64,000 bases of DNA from Acidimicrobiaceae bacterium (GTDB lineage Bacteria > Actinomycetota > Acidimicrobiia > Acidimicrobiales > Aldehydirespiratoraceae): positions 1 to 64,000 of the forward strand of contig VXTM01000052.1 in NCBI GenBank assembly GCA_009837445.1. Reading direction: 5' to 3'. A program made the translations under genes and the position numbers. How positions within the stretch are numbered: the stretch's first letter is position 1; every line of letters begins with the position of its first letter. The notes under the pieces are model-generated. The model was not told where the DNA came from. It made no database searches and saw only the letters and a program-made list of their open reading frames with translations. Positions 44,755 through 53,099 of the stretch are shown in pieces.

Positions 44755-44776
44755 AGGCCGGCCGGCGCGGCGGCCT
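44755..44776. terminator. GC-rich hairpin between convergent genes
   Basis: AGGCCG and CGGCCT pair across a 10-nt GC-rich loop immediately after the aldehyde dehydrogenase stop and before the convergent aminotransferase stop at 44780. No T-tract follows on either strand, so Rho-dependent or bidirectional attenuation is more likely than a classic intrinsic terminator. Confidence 0.4.
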
Positions 44777-44779
44777 GGG

Positions 44780-46099
44780 CTATGGCGATGGCAACGCGCC
44801 TAGGGCGGTGTCGACGGCGTTGATGAGTTGTTCGATCTCGGGTTCGCCCATCGGTGTGGAGACCGCTCCGGTGCAGCTGTAGATCAAGAGGATGCCGGCG
44901 TTGAGCAGAGCATCGAAGAACTGTTGAAGGCGGGCTGCCTGTTCGAGGCTTGGGTAGGTGTCGCGATAGTGGCGGGGCGCTTCGGGTTGCATGTGGATGC
45001 GGAACATTGAGCCCGCTCCGGTGACGCTGGCGCCCATGCCGCGCCGGTCGATGACATCGGCGATGCCTTCTCGTGCCAGCTGTCCAAGCCGGTTGATGCG
45101 CCGGACCTCGTCAGCATCGAACATGTCCATGGCGACAAGGCCCGCTGTGAGGGTGATCGGGTTGGCCGAGAACGTGCCGGAGTGCGGCATGACGTAGCGG
45201 TCGCCGTGGGGGTTCATGACACTCATGATCTCGGCGCGGCCTGCTACCGCACCTACGGGGAAGCCACCGCCGATGATCTTGCCGAGTGCAGTGAGATCCG
45301 GGGTGAGGCCGTAGTGCTGCTGAGCTCCGCGGTGGCTGCTTCGGAACGTCACCACCTCATCCGCGATGAGCAGCGCCGAGTTGCGAGTTGCCCAGTTCCT
45401 TAGAGCGGCGACGTATTCGGGTTCGGCTGGACACAGTCCAGCGCGGTGCGGCATGACATCGAGCAGCACGCAGGCGATCTCGTCGGCGTGGCGGTTCAGG
45501 ATCCGCAGCGTGAGATCGGTGTCGTTGAAGGGCACGACGACGACATCGTCGAGCACCGACTGTGGTGTGCCCTCAGCGACGGGCACGCTGGCGGGGTCGG
45601 CTATGGGGCCCCAGCTGTAGGGGGTGGAGGTCTGGCTGACCTCGGCGTAGTCGTAGGTTCCGTGGTAGGTGCCTTCCGCTTTGGCGACCTTGGGGCGGCC
45701 CGTGAACGCTCTCGCAGCTTTGATGGCGCACATGACGGCCTCGGTGCCGGAGTTGACGAACCGGATCTGCTCGAAGCTGTGGACCCGTTCGCACAGGTGC
45801 TCCGCCAAGCGGAGTTCGACTTCGGTCGCGAGGGTGTGGGCCGTCCCTCGGCGCAGCTGTTTGGTGACGGCCGCGACGATCGCGGGATTGCTGTGGCCGT
45901 GAATCAGCGATGCCATGTTGTTGGCGAAGTCGATGCGCTCAGCGCCTTCGACGTCGGTGATACGACAACCCGATGCGTGGGCTGCATAGAGGGGGTGGGG
46001 CTTGCGCAGCACCGTGTTGCGACTGACACCGCCGGGCATGACCTTCAGAGCACGCCGGTAGAAGGCTTCGGACTGGGTGGCGCGGGGGGTTTCCGTCAT
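44780..46099 (-). CDS. Class III aminotransferase (glutamate-1-semialdehyde mutase-like)
   Basis: A 439-residue PLP fold-type I enzyme. It has MPGGVSRNTVLRKPHPLYAAHASGCRITDVEGAERIDFANNMASLIHGHSNP at the N terminus, FVNSGTEAVMCAIKAARAFTGRPKVAKAEGTYHGTYD, Asp in LIADEVVTFR, and the PLP lysine in LGKIIGGGFPVGAVAG. It is GSA-like in sequence, but the gene sits in a catabolic operon away from heme genes. Beta-amino-acid aminotransferases belong to this same subgroup, which suits the neighbouring aminomutase and CoA-transferase. GGAGA 8 nt before ATG 46099 fixes the start; a longer frame would overlap scoB. Confidence 0.85.
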   Translation of the reverse strand: MTETPRATQSEAFYRRALKVMPGGVSRNTVLRKPHPLYAAHASGCRITDVEGAERIDFANNMASLIHGHSNPAIVAAVTKQLRRGTAHTLATEVELRLAEHLCERVHSFEQIRFVNSGTEAVMCAIKAARAFTGRPKVAKAEGTYHGTYDYAEVSQTSTPYSWGPIADPASVPVAEGTPQSVLDDVVVVPFNDTDLTLRILNRHADEIACVLLDVMPHRAGLCPAEPEYVAALRNWATRNSALLIADEVVTFRSSHRGAQQHYGLTPDLTALGKIIGGGFPVGAVAGRAEIMSVMNPHGDRYVMPHSGTFSANPITLTAGLVAMDMFDADEVRRINRLGQLAREGIADVIDRRGMGASVTGAGSMFRIHMQPEAPRHYRDTYPSLEQAARLQQFFDALLNAGILLIYSCTGAVSTPMGEPEIEQLINAVDTALGALPSP

Positions 46100-46128
46100 G
46101 GTTTGTTCTCCGATCATGGGATCCCGCT

Positions 46129-46833
46129 TCACTCGCTGGGCGCCGAGTTGCCGTCCGGGTGCGATTCGCGGTGGGTGCTTCGCTGGTCGTGAAGAGGGGC
46201 GGCGGTGAGTCCTGCGACCTCGGCAAGAGTCACCCCGGGCGCCAGTTCACGCACCGCGAGTCCCTGGGGGGTTATGTCTATGACGGCGAGGTCGGTATAG
46301 ACGCGGTCCACGACGCCTCGACCGGTGAGCGGGTAGCGGCATTCGTTGACCAGCTTGGGTTCGCCTGCGCGGGTGCAGTGTCGGGTCATCACGTACACCG
46401 CTTTGACGCCTGAGACGAGGTCCATGGCCCCACCCACTGCCGGCACGGCGCGGGCGGCTCCGGTCGACCAGTTAGCCAAGTCGCCGTTGGCGGCGACTTC
46501 GAGCGCGCCGAGCACGCAGATGTCTAGGTGGCCGCCGCGGATCATCGCGAAGCTGTCGGCGTGATGGAAGAACGACGCGCCCGGCGCTGCGGTGACGGGT
46601 TGCTTGCCGGCGTTGATGAGTTCGGTATCTTCCTCGCCGGGTGGCGGTGGGGGTCCCATTCCCAGGAGTCCGTTCTCCGTGTGCAGGATCACCTCCTTGT
46701 CTTCGGCGATGCACTCGGCGATGGTCTCGGGCATGCCGATGCCGAGGTTCACATACGCGCCGTCGGGGATGTCGCGCGCGACCCATCGGGCGATCTCCCG
46801 GCGGTCGAGCGCTTGCGGGGTGGTTCTTGTCAT
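46129..46833 (-). CDS. 3-oxoacid CoA-transferase, subunit B
   Basis: A 234-residue family I CoA-transferase beta subunit. YVNLGIGMPETIAECI (about residues 26-41) is followed by the catalytic-Glu motif LHTENGLLGMGPPP (about 50-63), with VLGALEVAANGDLANW further on. The alpha/beta pair moves CoA from a donor such as succinyl-CoA to a 3-oxoacid. It overlaps the alpha subunit by ATGA. The 3' end extends about 15 residues past the conserved core. Between it and the aminotransferase lie 29 nt carrying that gene's ribosome binding site. Confidence 0.9.
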   Translation of the reverse strand: MTRTTPQALDRREIARWVARDIPDGAYVNLGIGMPETIAECIAEDKEVILHTENGLLGMGPPPPPGEEDTELINAGKQPVTAAPGASFFHHADSFAMIRGGHLDICVLGALEVAANGDLANWSTGAARAVPAVGGAMDLVSGVKAVYVMTRHCTRAGEPKLVNECRYPLTGRGVVDRVYTDLAVIDITPQGLAVRELAPGVTLAEVAGLTAAPLHDQRSTHRESHPDGNSAPSE

Positions 46834-47540
46834 AGCCAGCCTGTTTCGCTCCTGGAGGGATCGAGCCATTGGGGGGAGCGGTCTATCAGCACTACGCGGT
46901 CCACGAAGATGCCTGGGGTGACGACGGCTTCGGGATCAAGCGACCCGAGACCCACGACAGCGCTGGTCTGTGCGATGGTGGTTTCAGCTGCGGTGGCCAT
47001 CAGCGGAGCGAAGTTGCGGGCGGTCTTGCTGTAGACGAGGTTTCCGTGACGGTCCGCTGCGGCGGCCTTGATCAGAGCCACATCAGCGCCAAGGGCGTGC
47101 TCGAGCACGCACTCTCGGTCATCGAACCGTCCGTGTGGCTTGCCCTGGGCGAGGCTTGTGCCGACCGCGGTCGGTGTGTAGAACGCCGGGATGCCCGCAC
47201 CTGCGGCACGGATGCGCTCCGCAAGGGTTCCCTGCGGCACCAGTTCCAACCCGATGCGTCCGGCCCGATATTGCTCGGCGAACACCTCGGAGTCCGCGCT
47301 GCGCGGATAGGAGCAGATCATCTTGGCGACTCGGCCTGCCTTGATGAGAGCGGCCAGTCCGGTGGTTCCGCTGCCGGCGTTGTTGCTGATGACCGTGAGA
47401 TCACCGGCGCCCTGCTCGATGAGGGCGTCTATCAACTCGACCGGGCTGCCGGCCTCGCCGAACCCCCCGACCATGATGGTTGCGCCGTCGCCGATGTCGC
47501 GCACCGCGGCGGACGGATCGGCGAACCGCTTGTCGATCAC
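46830..47540 (-). CDS. 3-oxoacid CoA-transferase, subunit A
   Basis: A 236-residue alpha subunit with GATIMVGGFGEAGSPVELIDALIEQGAGDLTVISNNAG (about residues 18-55), the glycine-rich CoA site, and a later PAFYTPTAVGTSLAQGKPHGRFDDRECVLEHALGADVALIKA. It forms the heteromer with subunit B. GTG start 10 nt downstream of the kamA stop; translation is probably coupled. Together with aminomutase and aminotransferase genes it suggests that a 3-oxoacid is produced and activated here. Confidence 0.9.
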   Translation of the reverse strand: MIDKRFADPSAAVRDIGDGATIMVGGFGEAGSPVELIDALIEQGAGDLTVISNNAGSGTTGLAALIKAGRVAKMICSYPRSADSEVFAEQYRAGRIGLELVPQGTLAERIRAAGAGIPAFYTPTAVGTSLAQGKPHGRFDDRECVLEHALGADVALIKAAAADRHGNLVYSKTARNFAPLMATAAETTIAQTSAVVGLGSLDPEAVVTPGIFVDRVVLIDRSPQWLDPSRSETGWL

Positions 47541-47550
47541 AGCTGGGCTG

Positions 47551-48990
47551 CTAGCTCGACACTGCGGCGAGCTCCTGCAGTCTCGCCGACTTGAACCGCA
47601 CGTAGTCGAACAGGCCGGCTTCGTCGAAGAGGACCCGGTCCTCGTAGTCGTCGAACCACAGCGCCTCGGGGTTGCGGCCGACGATGCACATCTTGCCGCG
47701 GTCGGGAGCGTCGGCCGCGTTGCGCAGGATCTTGAACACAACGAACCCGTTCTCGCTGCCTGGCAATCCTTCGATGGGCTTGTCGGACACCGCGGCGACC
47801 TCTGTCTTGCCCTTGTAGTGGGTGATCGACAGCCGGGCGTGGTTCTCGACACCGGAGAGGCCCTTCTGGGAGTCGTTGAGGATCTGCCAGGCGGTCTCGA
47901 TGGGCACGTTGAAGGCCCGGTAGGCGACGATGTCGCGCCCGCAGAAGAAGTAGTGGTTCTCCACCGAGACCCGCTTGAGGGTGCGCTGCAGGATCCGCAG
48001 CGCGTCCGGGTCGTCGTTGACGCCTCTGATGATGGGCGACTGGTTCTCGACGCTGATCCAGCCCCGCGACACGACCGCGTCCATGGCCCGTCGACTGTTC
48101 CGATGCCAAACAGGGAACCCTCCGGAGTCCTCGATGTAGCCGCCTTCGCCGTCTTTGGCGAGCAGTTCGTCGGGGTGGTTGAAGTGCGTCATGAGCCTGA
48201 ACCCGACCTCGGGGTAGGTCTCATGGAACCGGTCGAGCATCTCCAAGAACGCGTCGTCGAACCGGTCGGGGTGGAACGCGAGTTCTTTGGTGCCGAGCCG
48301 GATCGCTTCCACGCCGGCTTCGGCGAGCGCGGTGAACCAGGCGGCCAGCTTGGAGTTGGGCAGCACCATCGGGTCGCCACCCGACAGCAGCATCTCACGC
48401 AGCTTCTCACGGCCCGACTCGGGGTGGACTCCGCCGTTGGCGGCGACCGCCGCGTTGTGGGCCCGCACATAGGCGACGACGTCCGGGATCTTGGCGATGC
48501 CCTTCTTTTCGACGGTGCCGTCTTGGCGTTCGATGTCCTTGCGGGCGATCAGTTCCTCGCGGTAGCAGAATCGGCAGTGCGCCGAGCACGTCGACACCAC
48601 ATACAGCAGCCCCATCTCATACTTGTGGAGCAGACCCTCCACTGGGCTGAAGTCCATCTGGTATCCGGGATCCTCTGATCCTTCGAGGTTCAGCGTCTCA
48701 TCCGGCGTGGCTTTGACGAGCTTCTGCAACGCCGGGCTGTTGCGGGCGAGTTCGAAATAGTGGCGGGTCATCTTGACGGGCATGCGCTGTTCGATGTCGC
48801 GTTCGGTGCCGCGTATCTGCAGCAGCCCGTCGAGTTCGGATTGGCTGTAGAAGCTGCGCATGTCCTCGGGCGCAGTGCTGTTGACGAACGGGTCGAGGCC
48901 GTTGAGGATCTGGCGGTCATAGCGCGGGTTCTCCACGTGGTCGAGAACCCGCAGTTCTCTCTGGGTGGGCTCGTACTTGGCGGCTCGCAT
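47551..48990 (-). CDS. KamA-family radical SAM aminomutase (substrate uncertain)
   Basis: A 479-residue protein of the lysine 2,3-aminomutase family. The radical SAM cluster motif is Cys-135, Cys-139, Cys-142 in TCSAHCRFCYR, SGGDPMVLP (about residues 203-211) follows, and a GKTEV near 394-398 corresponds to the PLP-lysine region of LAM. Members move an amino group from C2 to C3 using PLP and S-adenosylmethionine. From memory of the Clostridium enzyme, its lysine-binding Asp293 aligns with Arg-352 here, and Asp330 with His or Tyr near 391-392, so lysine is unlikely. AGGAG 6 nt before the ATG. First gene of the kamA-CoA-transferase-aminotransferase block. Confidence 0.85.
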   Translation of the reverse strand: MRAAKYEPTQRELRVLDHVENPRYDRQILNGLDPFVNSTAPEDMRSFYSQSELDGLLQIRGTERDIEQRMPVKMTRHYFELARNSPALQKLVKATPDETLNLEGSEDPGYQMDFSPVEGLLHKYEMGLLYVVSTCSAHCRFCYREELIARKDIERQDGTVEKKGIAKIPDVVAYVRAHNAAVAANGGVHPESGREKLREMLLSGGDPMVLPNSKLAAWFTALAEAGVEAIRLGTKELAFHPDRFDDAFLEMLDRFHETYPEVGFRLMTHFNHPDELLAKDGEGGYIEDSGGFPVWHRNSRRAMDAVVSRGWISVENQSPIIRGVNDDPDALRILQRTLKRVSVENHYFFCGRDIVAYRAFNVPIETAWQILNDSQKGLSGVENHARLSITHYKGKTEVAAVSDKPIEGLPGSENGFVVFKILRNAADAPDRGKMCIVGRNPEALWFDDYEDRVLFDEAGLFDYVRFKSARLQELAAVSS

Positions 48991-49177
48991 GGTTTGCTCC
49001 TGTCGCTAGATTCGGTGCCGGAGTTCGGTGCTGAGATCGGTTGCCGTGTGAGGTGGTTGGTCTGGTGTCGGCCTCCAGGGCCGGGCGGGGCGCTCGATCC
49101 GTTTGGTCTCATCGTCGGAACCATCGAAGACTGAGACCGGGCTACGAGTCCCCGCCCGGCTGTCCTGGAGGGGATTC

Positions 49178-49204
49178 ACCGCGCCGATGTCGTGTCGGCG
49201 CGGT
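49178..49204 (-). terminator. Strong hairpin after livK
   Basis: ACCGCGCCGA and TCGGCGCGGT form a perfect 10-bp stem around a 7-nt loop, three bases past the livK stop codon on the minus strand. A long T-run is absent. It separates the importer block from the kamA block; the remaining 48991-49177 shows only the kamA ribosome binding site and no clear promoter. Confidence 0.65.
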
Positions 49205-49207
49205 CTG

Positions 49208-50596
49208 TTAGCCGTCGAACGTCGACGCCGGGTAGAACTCCACGTTCACCCATTCGCCGTTAATGGCCTGCTGGATGGTGTAGGCGCCTGAGACAGTGCC
49301 CGACTCGTCGAACACCAGCGGCCCCGACGCGCCCTCATAGTTGATGGTTCCGCCGGAGGCGAGGATGTCGCGTCCCTCCGCGAAGGTGGACACCTTGGTG
49401 CCGTCGCTGTGCGCGACGCCGCGGATGGTCGAGTTGATCCCGGCTCCGTCGCAGCTGTCGGCGGCCTCCAGCGACAGTGCCACCAAAGTGATCATGTCGA
49501 AGGAGTTGGGCGCGAACGGATCGCCTGCCTTGTCGTAGCGCTCCTCGAAGGAGATGAACTCCGGCAGCGATGGGTCGGCATCGGCGAACTCGACGAAGGC
49601 CTTGTCGTTGATGAGCTCCGCTCCCACAGCATCGAATATCTCCGGCACTGCGAGGTCAGCGGTGAACAGCCACTCGCCCTCGAAACCGCCTGCGACGGCC
49701 TCCTTGATGACGGTCACGCCGGATTCCTGGCCACCGGCGAGGAAGATCGCGTCGGGGTTGTTCGCCAGCACGGTCGTCAGCTCGGCCTGATAGGACGGTT
49801 GGCCGGGGTTGTAGACGATGAAGTCGGTGATCTCTATTCCGGCTTCGAGCACTTCGGCGCGAGCGACCTCCGCGGGGGAGATCGTCGACTCCTCGTTCTG
49901 GATCAAGAACGAGACCGACTCGTAGCCGCGGCTCGACAGCCACAGACCCGACGCAGCTCCGTCACCGAGGTCCGATGACACGGTGCGGTACACGAAGTTG
50001 CCGCCCAACTCGTTGAGGTTGATCGTGCCGGCGTACGGCGACATGATCACGACCTCCTCGCGGTGGGCGAGATCGACGAGCGCGACCATCACACCCGAGG
50101 TCGGACCCATGACGGCGACCGCTCCTTCGCTCTCGATCATGTTGGTGGCCTCGCGTATGCCGGTCTCGGCGTCGCCTCCGGTGTCGGCCACCACGGTGCG
50201 GATCGTTCCGCAGCGGGTGCCGCCGGCTGCGTTGATCTCGTCGACGCCGAACTCGATGGCGTCAGCGACGATCTTGCCGAACTCGCCGAGTTCGCCTGTG
50301 AGCGGAACGAGCACACCGACGGTGATCTCACCGACATCGGCGGGCTCAGCGGGCTCGCTGGGCTCGTCGTCGGCCGGTTCAGCCATGTCGTCAGCGGGCT
50401 CGGCGTCGTCAGCGGGCTCGGCAGGTTCGTCGTCCGTCGGCTCGGCGTCGCCGGTGGCGGCGGGTTCGCTGGGAGTCTCGGTTGCGTCTGTCGCAGGCTG
50501 TTCGTCGTCGTCGTCGTCGCCGCAGGCCGCGGCAACCAGCGACAACGCGAACACGGCCGCGAAGAGCCGCAAGCAGATGGACTTGGTTGTATTCAT
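49208..50596 (-). CDS. livK: Branched-chain-type ABC substrate-binding lipoprotein
   Basis: A 462-residue lipoprotein. A signal peptide ends Val-Ala-Ala-Ala-Cys, an acidic Asp/Glu/Pro/Ala repeat linker spans about residues 27-90, and a type I periplasmic-binding fold of the LivK/Peripla_BP_6 kind begins ITVGVLVPLTGELGEFGKIVADAIEFGVDEINAAGG. It binds the imported solute outside the membrane. The family takes amino acids, amides, ureas and aromatic acids, so the solute is not defined. AGGAGG precedes the ATG. It is the last of five transporter genes, after livF. Confidence 0.9.
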   Translation of the reverse strand: MNTTKSICLRLFAAVFALSLVAAACGDDDDDEQPATDATETPSEPAATGDAEPTDDEPAEPADDAEPADDMAEPADDEPSEPAEPADVGEITVGVLVPLTGELGEFGKIVADAIEFGVDEINAAGGTRCGTIRTVVADTGGDAETGIREATNMIESEGAVAVMGPTSGVMVALVDLAHREEVVIMSPYAGTINLNELGGNFVYRTVSSDLGDGAASGLWLSSRGYESVSFLIQNEESTISPAEVARAEVLEAGIEITDFIVYNPGQPSYQAELTTVLANNPDAIFLAGGQESGVTVIKEAVAGGFEGEWLFTADLAVPEIFDAVGAELINDKAFVEFADADPSLPEFISFEERYDKAGDPFAPNSFDMITLVALSLEAADSCDGAGINSTIRGVAHSDGTKVSTFAEGRDILASGGTINYEGASGPLVFDESGTVSGAYTIQQAINGEWVNVEFYPASTFDG

Positions 50597-50666
50597 GGTT
50601 GATCCCCTCCTTGGGGTATTGGTGTGTCAGACCGGTGGCGGTCGGCCGCCGGTCTCTTGCCGCTCC

Positions 50667-51383
50667 TCAAGGAGCCTCTTGGCGCTCTTCGAGGAGCAGT
50701 TCCCTCAGACGGCCGGGTTTGAGCAGTTCCCGGCTGTCGAACTCGTCGGTGATGCGTCCGCCTTCGACGAGGTAGGTCCTCGCAGAAGCGGCGAGGATCA
50801 GGTCAGGGTTCTGTTCGACGACCCACACGACGCCCATCCCCGCATCGGCGAGGTCTCGGACCCACTCGACCATCTGCTTAACGAATAGCGGCGCGAGTCC
50901 CGCCGCGGGTTCGTCAAGCAGCATCACTCGGGGGTCGCCGACAAGCGCGGAACTGACAGCAAGTGTCTGGCGCTCCCCGCCAGAGAGCGTCGCGGCGCGC
51001 TGTGACGCTCTCTGAGCCAGGATCGGGAACCGCTCAAATACCGCCTCTAGGCGGTTCTTGGTGCCCCGATACGACAGTGCGGCTATGCGCAGGTTGTCGC
51101 GCACTGACAGCTCCCGGAACACGTTGTGCTCCTGGGGCACGTAGCCGACACCGTGGGCTGCGACATCCTGCGCGGTGCGGCCCGTGATGTCTGCGCCGTC
51201 GAGTACAACGGTGCCTTCGGAGGGCTGCAGGTGCCCTGCGATGGTCTTCATCAGGGTGCTCTTGCCGGCTCCGTTGGGGCCGAGCACCACCACGATCTCG
51301 CCGGCTGCGACCGCCAGGTCGACGCCGTGGAGGATCGTGACTCGGCCGTAGCCAGACACGAGGCCGCGTACGTCAAGCAGCAT
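50667..51383 (-). CDS. livF: Branched-chain-type ABC transporter ATPase LivF
   Basis: A 238-residue ATPase with Walker A GPNGAGKSTLM (about residues 35-45), GVGYVPQEHNVFRELSVRDNL (Q-loop, LivF type), signature LSGGERQTLAVSSALV, Walker B VMLLDEPAAGLAP and switch VVEQN. LivF and LivG form the heterodimer that drives the permease. Its start overlaps the livG end by 11 bp. A spacer of 70 nt before livK carries that gene's ribosome binding site. Confidence 0.92.
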   Translation of the reverse strand: MLLDVRGLVSGYGRVTILHGVDLAVAAGEIVVVLGPNGAGKSTLMKTIAGHLQPSEGTVVLDGADITGRTAQDVAAHGVGYVPQEHNVFRELSVRDNLRIAALSYRGTKNRLEAVFERFPILAQRASQRAATLSGGERQTLAVSSALVGDPRVMLLDEPAAGLAPLFVKQMVEWVRDLADAGMGVVWVVEQNPDLILAASARTYLVEGGRITDEFDSRELLKPGRLRELLLEERQEAP

Positions 51384-52173
51384 CGCCGCCCCCTAGGTAC
51401 GCGGAGATCACAGCAGGATCGGCGCGTATGTCAGCCGGTGGGCCCTGCGCGAGCAGTGCACCGTCGGCGAGCACGAGGATGTGGTCGGCCAACGCGAGCA
51501 GGAAATGCAGGTTGTGCTCGACGACGACGAGGGTCATCCCGCCGCTGTGGAGGTCCTGTAGCAGAGCAGCGAGTCGCTCCTGCAGGCCGGGGTGAACGCC
51601 GGCGGTGGGTTCATCCAGCAGCAGGACGGTCGGGTCGCGCACCAGCTGTCGTGCGACTTCGAGCATTCGCAGTTCCCCGCCAGAGAGGTCACTCACACGA
51701 GCCGCAGCTCGTTCGTGCAGACCGACGCGCCGCAGGATCGCCTGCGCCGCTTCGACGATTTCGGTCTCGTGATTTCGCCAGCTGCGCCCGAACGCCCACC
51801 GCAGGCTCTCTCCTGGGCTGGTCGCGCCCGCGACGACGTTCTGGAGCACTGTCAGCGACTCGAAGGCCCGAGGGGTTTGGAAGGTGCGGCCGATGCCCTG
51901 CTCGGCGATGGTGTCGGGGCTGGAGCGGGTGATGTCGTGTCCGTTGAAGAAGACCGACCCGGTGTCTGAGGTTTGAACACCGGACATGAGATCGAAGGTC
52001 GTGGACTTGCCGGCACCGTTCGGGCCGATCAGCCCGACGAAGGCACCCCGGTCGACGCCGAAACTCAGGCCGTCGCTGCCTCCGACTGCTTGCAGACCCG
52101 AGAACCGCTTCGAGATGTGTCTCGCCTCCAGCAGGGCACCGTTGAGCGCGGCCGCGCCGCCCGGGAGAGTCAC
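51373..52173 (-). CDS. livG: Branched-chain-type ABC transporter ATPase LivG
   Basis: A 266-residue ATPase: Walker A GPNGAGKSTTFD (about residues 51-62), GIGRTFQTPRAFESLTVLQNV (LivG-specific Q-loop), signature LSGGELRMLEVARQLV, Walker B VLLLDEPTAGVHPG and the C-terminal ISAYLGGG typical of LivG. The signature reads LSGGELR. The GTG start overlaps the livM stop by GTGA. Confidence 0.92.
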   Translation of the reverse strand: MTLPGGAAALNGALLEARHISKRFSGLQAVGGSDGLSFGVDRGAFVGLIGPNGAGKSTTFDLMSGVQTSDTGSVFFNGHDITRSSPDTIAEQGIGRTFQTPRAFESLTVLQNVVAGATSPGESLRWAFGRSWRNHETEIVEAAQAILRRVGLHERAAARVSDLSGGELRMLEVARQLVRDPTVLLLDEPTAGVHPGLQERLAALLQDLHSGGMTLVVVEHNLHFLLALADHILVLADGALLAQGPPADIRADPAVISAYLGGGDAA

Positions 52174-53099
52174 TTCGAGACCTTCAGACGTGTAGCCGCG
52201 GCTTGGAACGGCTGGTAGCGCAGTACCGCTATGAACACCAGGCCGGTGACCACATGCTCGACGGATGCCGCGATCTGCGCGGATCGCACCGTCTCGAAGG
52301 GCCAGGCCCGCACGATCTCCTCGAAGAACACAAGCCCAGCGGTTCCCAGCACTACGCCGTACACGGACCGCTCACCGCCGAGCACTAGTGCGATCCACAC
52401 GATGAAGGTGACCTCTGCTGTGAACAGCGACGGTTGCGCGAGGGTGGTGAACATGGCGTACACCGCGCCGGCGAACCCGACGGGCACCGCGGAGATCAGG
52501 AACACCTGCCGGCGCATCTTCTGCGCGGGCTTGCCCGCGGCCAGAGCGGCGGTTTCGTCGTCGCGGATCGCGTCGAGGGCCCGCCCGTACGGCGATACCA
52601 GAAGCCGCCTGAACACCAGCAGCGTCGCGACCAGCAGCAGTGCCGCGGCGCCTGCGAACACGTACTTCTCCTCTATCGGGCCCCAGTCCCCGAAGGGGCG
52701 TTCGACTCTGGCTAGCCCGACCGTGCCGTTGCCGATGCGTCTCTCGTTCAACAACAGCGAGTGGAAGACCTCAGCGAACGCGAAGGTGGTCAAGGCCAAG
52801 TACTCGCCCCGGAGCCGCAGCGTCGGCCAACCCGTGACCGCGGCGAACACCAGCGCTGCGAGTCCTGCGACGATGACCGCGGTCCACCACGGCCAGCCGA
52901 ACCCGAATTTGTACTGATCCAGCCCTTGCGGCGGGGGCTGCGTGAAGATGGCGTAGGTGTAGGCCCCTACCGCGAAGTAAGCGACGATCCCGAAATTGAT
53001 CATCCCACCGCGCGCGTATTGGAGGTTCAGCGACAAGGTGACGACGCCGAAGATGCTGCCGAGGGTCAACACAGTGACGAGCAGCTGCGGCCAGTTCAT
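52170..53099 (-). CDS. livM: Branched-chain-type ABC permease LivM
   Basis: A 309-residue membrane protein with about eight to ten helices and the LivM-type segments VTLSLNLQYARGGMINFGIVAYFAVGAYTYAI (about residues 20-51), LRLRGEYLALTTFAFAEVF and GRALDAIRDDETAALAAGKPAQKMRRQVFLISAVPVGFAGAVYAMF, the last carrying the ATPase-coupling EAA-like loop. It pairs with LivH. The ATG overlaps the livH stop by ATGA. Confidence 0.91.
   Translation of the reverse strand: MNWPQLLVTVLTLGSIFGVVTLSLNLQYARGGMINFGIVAYFAVGAYTYAIFTQPPPQGLDQYKFGFGWPWWTAVIVAGLAALVFAAVTGWPTLRLRGEYLALTTFAFAEVFHSLLLNERRIGNGTVGLARVERPFGDWGPIEEKYVFAGAAALLLVATLLVFRRLLVSPYGRALDAIRDDETAALAAGKPAQKMRRQVFLISAVPVGFAGAVYAMFTTLAQPSLFTAEVTFIVWIALVLGGERSVYGVVLGTAGLVFFEEIVRAWPFETVRSAQIAASVEHVVTGLVFIAVLRYQPFQAAATRLKVSK

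Noticed and set aside
44780-46099. Heme-pathway glutamate-1-semialdehyde mutase (hemL)
   Set aside because: The sequence is GSA-like, but the gene is the end of a catabolic operon with aminomutase and CoA-transferase and has no heme neighbours; a beta-transaminase role fits better.
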